A stretch of 10,127 nucleotides of DNA from Mobilitalea sp. (GTDB taxonomy: Bacteria; Bacillota_A; Clostridia; Lachnospirales; Lachnospiraceae). The DNA is taken from NCBI GenBank assembly GCA_029974875.1, contig JARKQP010000751.1, forward strand, positions 1 to 10,127, written 5' to 3'. Under the pieces are notes generated by a model. That model was not told where the DNA came from and did no database searches. It worked only from the letters and a program-made list of their open reading frames with translations. A program made the translations under genes and the position numbers. Below are positions 7,893-10,127 of this stretch, piece after piece. Each line of letters opens with the position of its first letter. Position 1 is the stretch's first letter.

Positions 7893-7929
7893 AACTTGAA
7901 AAAATCCGACATTTTTAAATATTCAAGTT
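7893..7929. repeat. Inverted repeat AACTTGAA / TTCAAGTT in the divergent GH28-kdgK region
   Basis: Two perfect 8-bp arms (7893-7900 and 7922-7929) are separated by 21 bp. Inside them AAAAT (7901-7905) and ATTTT (7911-7915) pair around CCGAC. The activator-site copy 2 lies inside this structure. No gene is transcribed into it from either side, so it is more likely a protein-binding region than a terminator. Confidence 0.45.
7896..7913 (-). promoter_or_regulatory. Candidate activator site, copy 2 (upstream of GH28)
   Basis: On the plus strand this reads TTGAAAAAATCCGACATT. It matches copy 1 at 2819-2836 at 16 of 18 positions and differs only at the bases flanking CCGAC. Its near end is 45 bp from the GH28 -10 box, the same as at the importer promoter. 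It may bind the AraC-type response regulator encoded between the two sites. Confidence 0.45.
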
Positions 7930-8004
7930 CTATAAGAATGCTATCTTGAAATAATATCCCAACACAATCCAGACCATAATTTATTTATATCAAAAATTTT
8001 TATA

Positions 8005-8032
8005 TTGACATTTGAGTTTTCTGACGTATAAT
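8005..8032 (+). promoter_or_regulatory. Consensus sigma-A promoter of kdgK
   Basis: TTGACA (8005-8010) and TATAAT (8027-8032) are both perfect consensus hexamers with a 16-bp spacer. Transcription should start near 8039, giving a leader of about 190 bases. Such a strong core promoter usually needs a repressor for control; the inverted repeat at 8008-8040 overlaps it. Confidence 0.8.
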
Positions 8033-8040
8033 TCAAATGT
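8008..8040. promoter_or_regulatory. Inverted repeat (candidate operator) over the kdgK promoter
   Basis: ACATTTGA (8008-8015) and TCAAATGT (8033-8040) are perfect 8-bp inverted arms 17 bp apart. They overlap the -35 box end and the expected start site, so a bound dimer or tetramer would block RNA polymerase. The arms are seen directly; the repressor is not identified and no repressor-type gene lies nearby. Confidence 0.45.
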
Positions 8041-8227
8041 GCCATATTATAAAACTAAGTTTCACATAATGGAACAAAAAAAGAATAAGCAAACCATTAG
8101 ACAAAGGCAAGCAAACAGACATCAACGTCTATATAAAAAATATTGTTATTATCCAAGTTGCTGCCAACGTCATAATAGCATGCAGCACAAAGCAAATATT
8201 TTAACAGATATACAAGGAGGAAAATTC
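8040..8227 (+). other. Long 5' leader of kdgK
   Basis: About 190 untranslated bases lie between the predicted start and the kdgK ATG. The frame is open here but has no start with a ribosome-binding site. I see small hairpins (AGAC-ATCAAC-GTCT at 8117-8130; GTTG-CTGC-CAAC at 8157-8168) and the direct repeat AAGCAAAC at 8087 and 8109. I recognise no known riboswitch and no terminator followed by a T-tract. Confidence 0.4.
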
Positions 8228-9250
8228 ATGAACAAGCCCTATGATCTTTTAACTTTAGGCGAGGTCTTATTGAGACTGTCTCCGCCTACCGGTGAGCGTC
8301 TCACCAGTGGAGATATGTTTCAGAAATACGTTGGCGGTGCCGAATTAAATGTCGCCTCCGGTGTGGGCCTTCTGGGTCTGCGCACCGGTATCATTACAAA
8401 GCTTCCTCAGAATGATCTCGGTATTTATGCAAGAAATACGATGCGGAGCTATAATGTCTATGATGCCTTTGTCTCCTATGACGATGAAGCTGATGCCCGC
8501 CTGGGTATCTACTATTACGAAAGCGGTGCTTATCCGAAAAAGCCACATGTCGTATACGACCGCAAATACACTTCTATTAATAAAATCTCCCTCTCTGACT
8601 TTACGGATGATATGTATACCGCTGCCCGCTGCTTTCATACCAGCGGCATTACACTAGCCTTAAGTCCTAGGTGCAGGGAAACTGCCGCTGAAATGATAAA
8701 GCAGTTTAAAAAACAGGGAACCCTCATTTCCTTTGACGTAAACTTCCGGAGTAATCTCTGGAACAGCGCCCAGGCAAAAGCCTGCATTGAAGAAATACTT
8801 CCTTATGTAGATATTTTCTTCTGTTCCGAAACCACTGCCCGTATGACCTTCTTAAAAAAAGGCTCCCTGCAAGAGATTATGGAAAGCTTTACCCAGGAAT
8901 ATCCCATCTCCATAGTTGCATCCACACAGAGAACTGTACATAGCCCCAAATCCCATACTTTTGGGTCCATTCTCTACCATGCAGGCCAGGACACTTATTT
9001 CGAAGAAGAGCCTTACCGCTCCATCGATATCGTAGACCGGATCGGAAGCGGGGATGCATATATCTCAGGTATCCTGTACGGGCTATTGACTGACCCGGAT
9101 AACTATAGCCGCACACTACAATTTGGCAATGCTGTCAGCGCCATAAAAAATACAATCTCCGGGGACATGCAGGCTACCAGCCTTCCAGAAATAGAAGCCA
9201 TTATCCATGACCACAAGAATATGGGATTCCAATCAGAAATGAACCGATGA
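8228..9250 (+). CDS. kdgK: 2-keto-3-deoxygluconate kinase (PfkB family)
   Basis: This 340-residue cytoplasmic sugar kinase of the ribokinase/PfkB family most likely converts 2-keto-3-deoxygluconate plus ATP to its 6-phosphate, the step before aldolase cleavage in uronate breakdown. The N-terminus YDLLTLGEVLLRLSP and the GGAELNVA motif (36-43) form the substrate-binding side. DVNFRSNLW (170-178) is typical of KdgK-like kinases. The C-terminal ATP/anion-hole motif is DRIGSGDAY (270-278) with catalytic Asp276; the usual GAGD is GSGD, a mild change. Start: ATG at 8228 with AGGAGG 7 bases upstream is clear. The gene diverges from GH28 and has its own strong promoter. Other PfkB sugar kinases (fructokinase, ribokinase) are possible, but the motifs and the pectin context favour KdgK. 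Confidence 0.85.
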   Translation: MNKPYDLLTLGEVLLRLSPPTGERLTSGDMFQKYVGGAELNVASGVGLLGLRTGIITKLPQNDLGIYARNTMRSYNVYDAFVSYDDEADARLGIYYYESGAYPKKPHVVYDRKYTSINKISLSDFTDDMYTAARCFHTSGITLALSPRCRETAAEMIKQFKKQGTLISFDVNFRSNLWNSAQAKACIEEILPYVDIFFCSETTARMTFLKKGSLQEIMESFTQEYPISIVASTQRTVHSPKSHTFGSILYHAGQDTYFEEEPYRSIDIVDRIGSGDAYISGILYGLLTDPDNYSRTLQFGNAVSAIKNTISGDMQATSLPEIEAIIHDHKNMGFQSEMNR

Positions 9251-9371
9251 TATATTCCAAAATAGTGAACAAGCTTATCACCGCTTCTCTGATTGACACC
9301 TGTTCTAGTACAGAACCCAGATTTGGAATCATTAATCCCATACAGTACAGAATACAAAACTAATTTATATG

Positions 9372-9412
9372 GAAAGCACCGGTTGAAAACCTGATTTTCA
9401 ATCGGTGCTTTC
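9372..9412. terminator. Long hairpin between convergent genes, probable bidirectional terminator
   Basis: GAAAGCACCGGTTGAAAA and TTTTCAATCGGTGCTTTC form an 18-bp stem with a single G-T pair around a 5-base loop (CCTGA). On the plus strand it is followed by TAATTATATT, only weakly T-rich. It lies 120 bases after kdgK and 50 bases after the convergent surface-protein gene, so it can close both transcripts. The remaining bases between the genes (9251-9371) hold nothing I can name beyond a short repeat AGTACAGAA at 9307 and 9344. Confidence 0.75.
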
Positions 9413-9419
9413 TAATTAT

Positions 9420-9452
9420 ATTACATCATAATTATACCATAATTACATCATA
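9420..9452. repeat. Direct repeat ATTACATCATA (two copies)
   Basis: The 11-bp sequence occurs at 9420-9430 and 9442-9452 with 11 bp between. It lies just downstream of the surface-protein stop codon. No function is evident; a small replication-slippage repeat is the simplest view. Confidence 0.5.
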
Positions 9453-9464
9453 GGTTACTTTTAT

Positions 9465-10127
9465 TTAGGATTTCTTTACTGTTACCTTCATTTCTTGCTT
9501 CACCTTGCCGATCTGTGCCACAACATAGTCCGTACCTGCTGTCTTTGCCATTGCTTTTCCCGTCTTTTTGTCAATCACGACAACGGATTTTTTTGTTGTT
9601 TTCCATACCAGCTCCTTCAGGTCAACTCCATAGGCCTTAGCCTTAAAGGTAAAGCTTTGGCCAACCTTCATGGTTTTTGTCTTACTGCTTATTTCAACAC
9701 GGGCCTTTTCAACATTGACGGCGGTTTTTACTGATACTGTTTTTCCGCCGGAAAGGCTGATTGTCGTAATGATACTTGTAGCACCTGAGCCCTTAGCAGC
9801 AATAACACCATCCTTACTTACGGTTGCTATCTTTGTATCCGCGGACTTATAAGATACTGTTACTACCCCAACTGCATCCCCTGTTGTGTTGTCATTCAGG
9901 CTGCTTACAAGCTCTAATGTCGTAGGCAGTGTAAGCTGGATCTGCGCCGTCTTATCTTTCGTGCCGCCTACATACAGGGTTTTCTTTAAAGGTGATATCT
10001 TAATCTGGTCTGCCAGTGATATTACATCCTTGCTGCCGGCTTCCTCCGGTAGGATTACATAATCGGAGCAGTGAATTAAGTCTATCAAAATGTAGCCCTC
10101 TTCATCCACCTTATAATTCGTGCTGTT
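9465..10127 (-). CDS. Surface/secreted protein with bacterial Ig-like (Big_2) repeats, partial (C-terminal 220 residues)
   Basis: This is the C-terminal part of a larger protein whose start lies beyond the right edge; the frame is open up to position 10127. The first residues (YKVDEEGYILIDLIHCSDYVIL) form a short beta-rich unit often found before Ig-like repeats in clostridial surface proteins. Two Ig-like domains of the Big_2 type follow: one about residues 33-135 with KIATVSKDGVIAAKGSGAT, the other about 136-219 with KTMKVGQSFTFKAKA and ending MKVTVKKS. There is no LPXTG sorting signal or membrane anchor at this end, so anchoring must lie upstream or the protein is released. It converges on kdgK and has no clear link to the sugar locus. 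The N-terminal catalytic or adhesive part, if any, cannot be seen. Confidence 0.85.
   Translation of the reverse strand, partial: NSTNYKVDEEGYILIDLIHCSDYVILPEEAGSKDVISLADQIKISPLKKTLYVGGTKDKTAQIQLTLPTTLELVSSLNDNTTGDAVGVVTVSYKSADTKIATVSKDGVIAAKGSGATSIITTISLSGGKTVSVKTAVNVEKARVEISSKTKTMKVGQSFTFKAKAYGVDLKELVWKTTKKSVVVIDKKTGKAMAKTAGTDYVVAQIGKVKQEMKVTVKKS

Noticed and set aside
8012..8227. A 72-codon N-terminal extension of the kinase frame.
   Set aside because: It would begin inside the promoter, the translated residues are low-complexity and unlike any kinase, and the ATG at 8228 has an ideal AGGAGG site.
7822..8291. The 12-base sequence CTCCGCCTACCG occurs in the GH28 leader region (7822-7833, opposite strand of its mRNA) and in kdgK codons (8280-8291), so the two mRNAs could pair.
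   Set aside because: The match stops sharply at both ends, and 12-base identities are expected by chance several times in a 10-kb window; the second copy is explained by coding (LSPPTG).
9420..9452. The direct repeats considered as the start of a CRISPR array or an attachment site.
   Set aside because: There are only two short AT-rich copies, with no further units, no cas or integrase genes, and no tRNA nearby.

Overview
The window looks like a chromosomal carbohydrate-utilisation locus from a low-to-moderate-GC Gram-positive anaerobe, most likely a member of the Lachnospiraceae or a related Clostridia family. This is an inference from AGGAGG-type ribosome-binding sites, a lipobox-bearing ABC binding protein, a YesM/YesN-type two-component system, a C-terminal Ig-like (Big_2) surface protein and consensus sigma-A promoters. 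I see no mobile elements, CRISPR arrays, tRNA or rRNA.

Layout. Positions 1-2721 (minus strand) hold an ABC sugar importer: the lipoprotein binding protein, then two permeases, the second running off the left edge. A rho-independent-type hairpin lies between the binding protein and the permeases. Positions 2861-6119 (minus) hold a sensor histidine kinase and an AraC-type response regulator with overlapping genes, closed by a strong terminator. Positions 6239-7777 (minus) hold a leaderless, presumably cytoplasmic, GH28 pectin-type glycoside hydrolase with an N-terminal FN3-like domain. A 450-bp divergent regulatory region follows, then a PfkB-family 2-keto-3-deoxygluconate kinase (KdgK) on the plus strand (8228-9250). 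A long hairpin separates it from the convergent 3' end of a large Big_2 surface protein (9465-10127).

How the genes fit together (inference). The importer resembles the TogB/TogM/TogN oligogalacturonide family. The kinase/regulator pair would sense an extracellular ligand, the importer would bring in short uronate oligomers, the GH28 enzyme would trim them in the cytoplasm, and KdgK would phosphorylate the 2-keto-3-deoxygluconate made further down the galacturonate pathway. No ABC ATPase is present, so a shared MsmK/UgpC-type ATPase elsewhere is expected. The isomerase, reductase and aldolase steps are also absent here.

The most interesting non-coding signal is an 18-bp element (TTGAAAAAA-W-CCGAC-W-TTT) found in the same orientation upstream of both the binding-protein gene and the GH28 gene. 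It lies exactly 45 bp from a predicted -10 box in both places, which makes it a candidate shared activator site for the local regulator. Also notable are the loss of the usual GHG histidine and RIK arginine in the GH28 enzyme, and an 8-bp inverted repeat straddling a near-perfect kdgK promoter.
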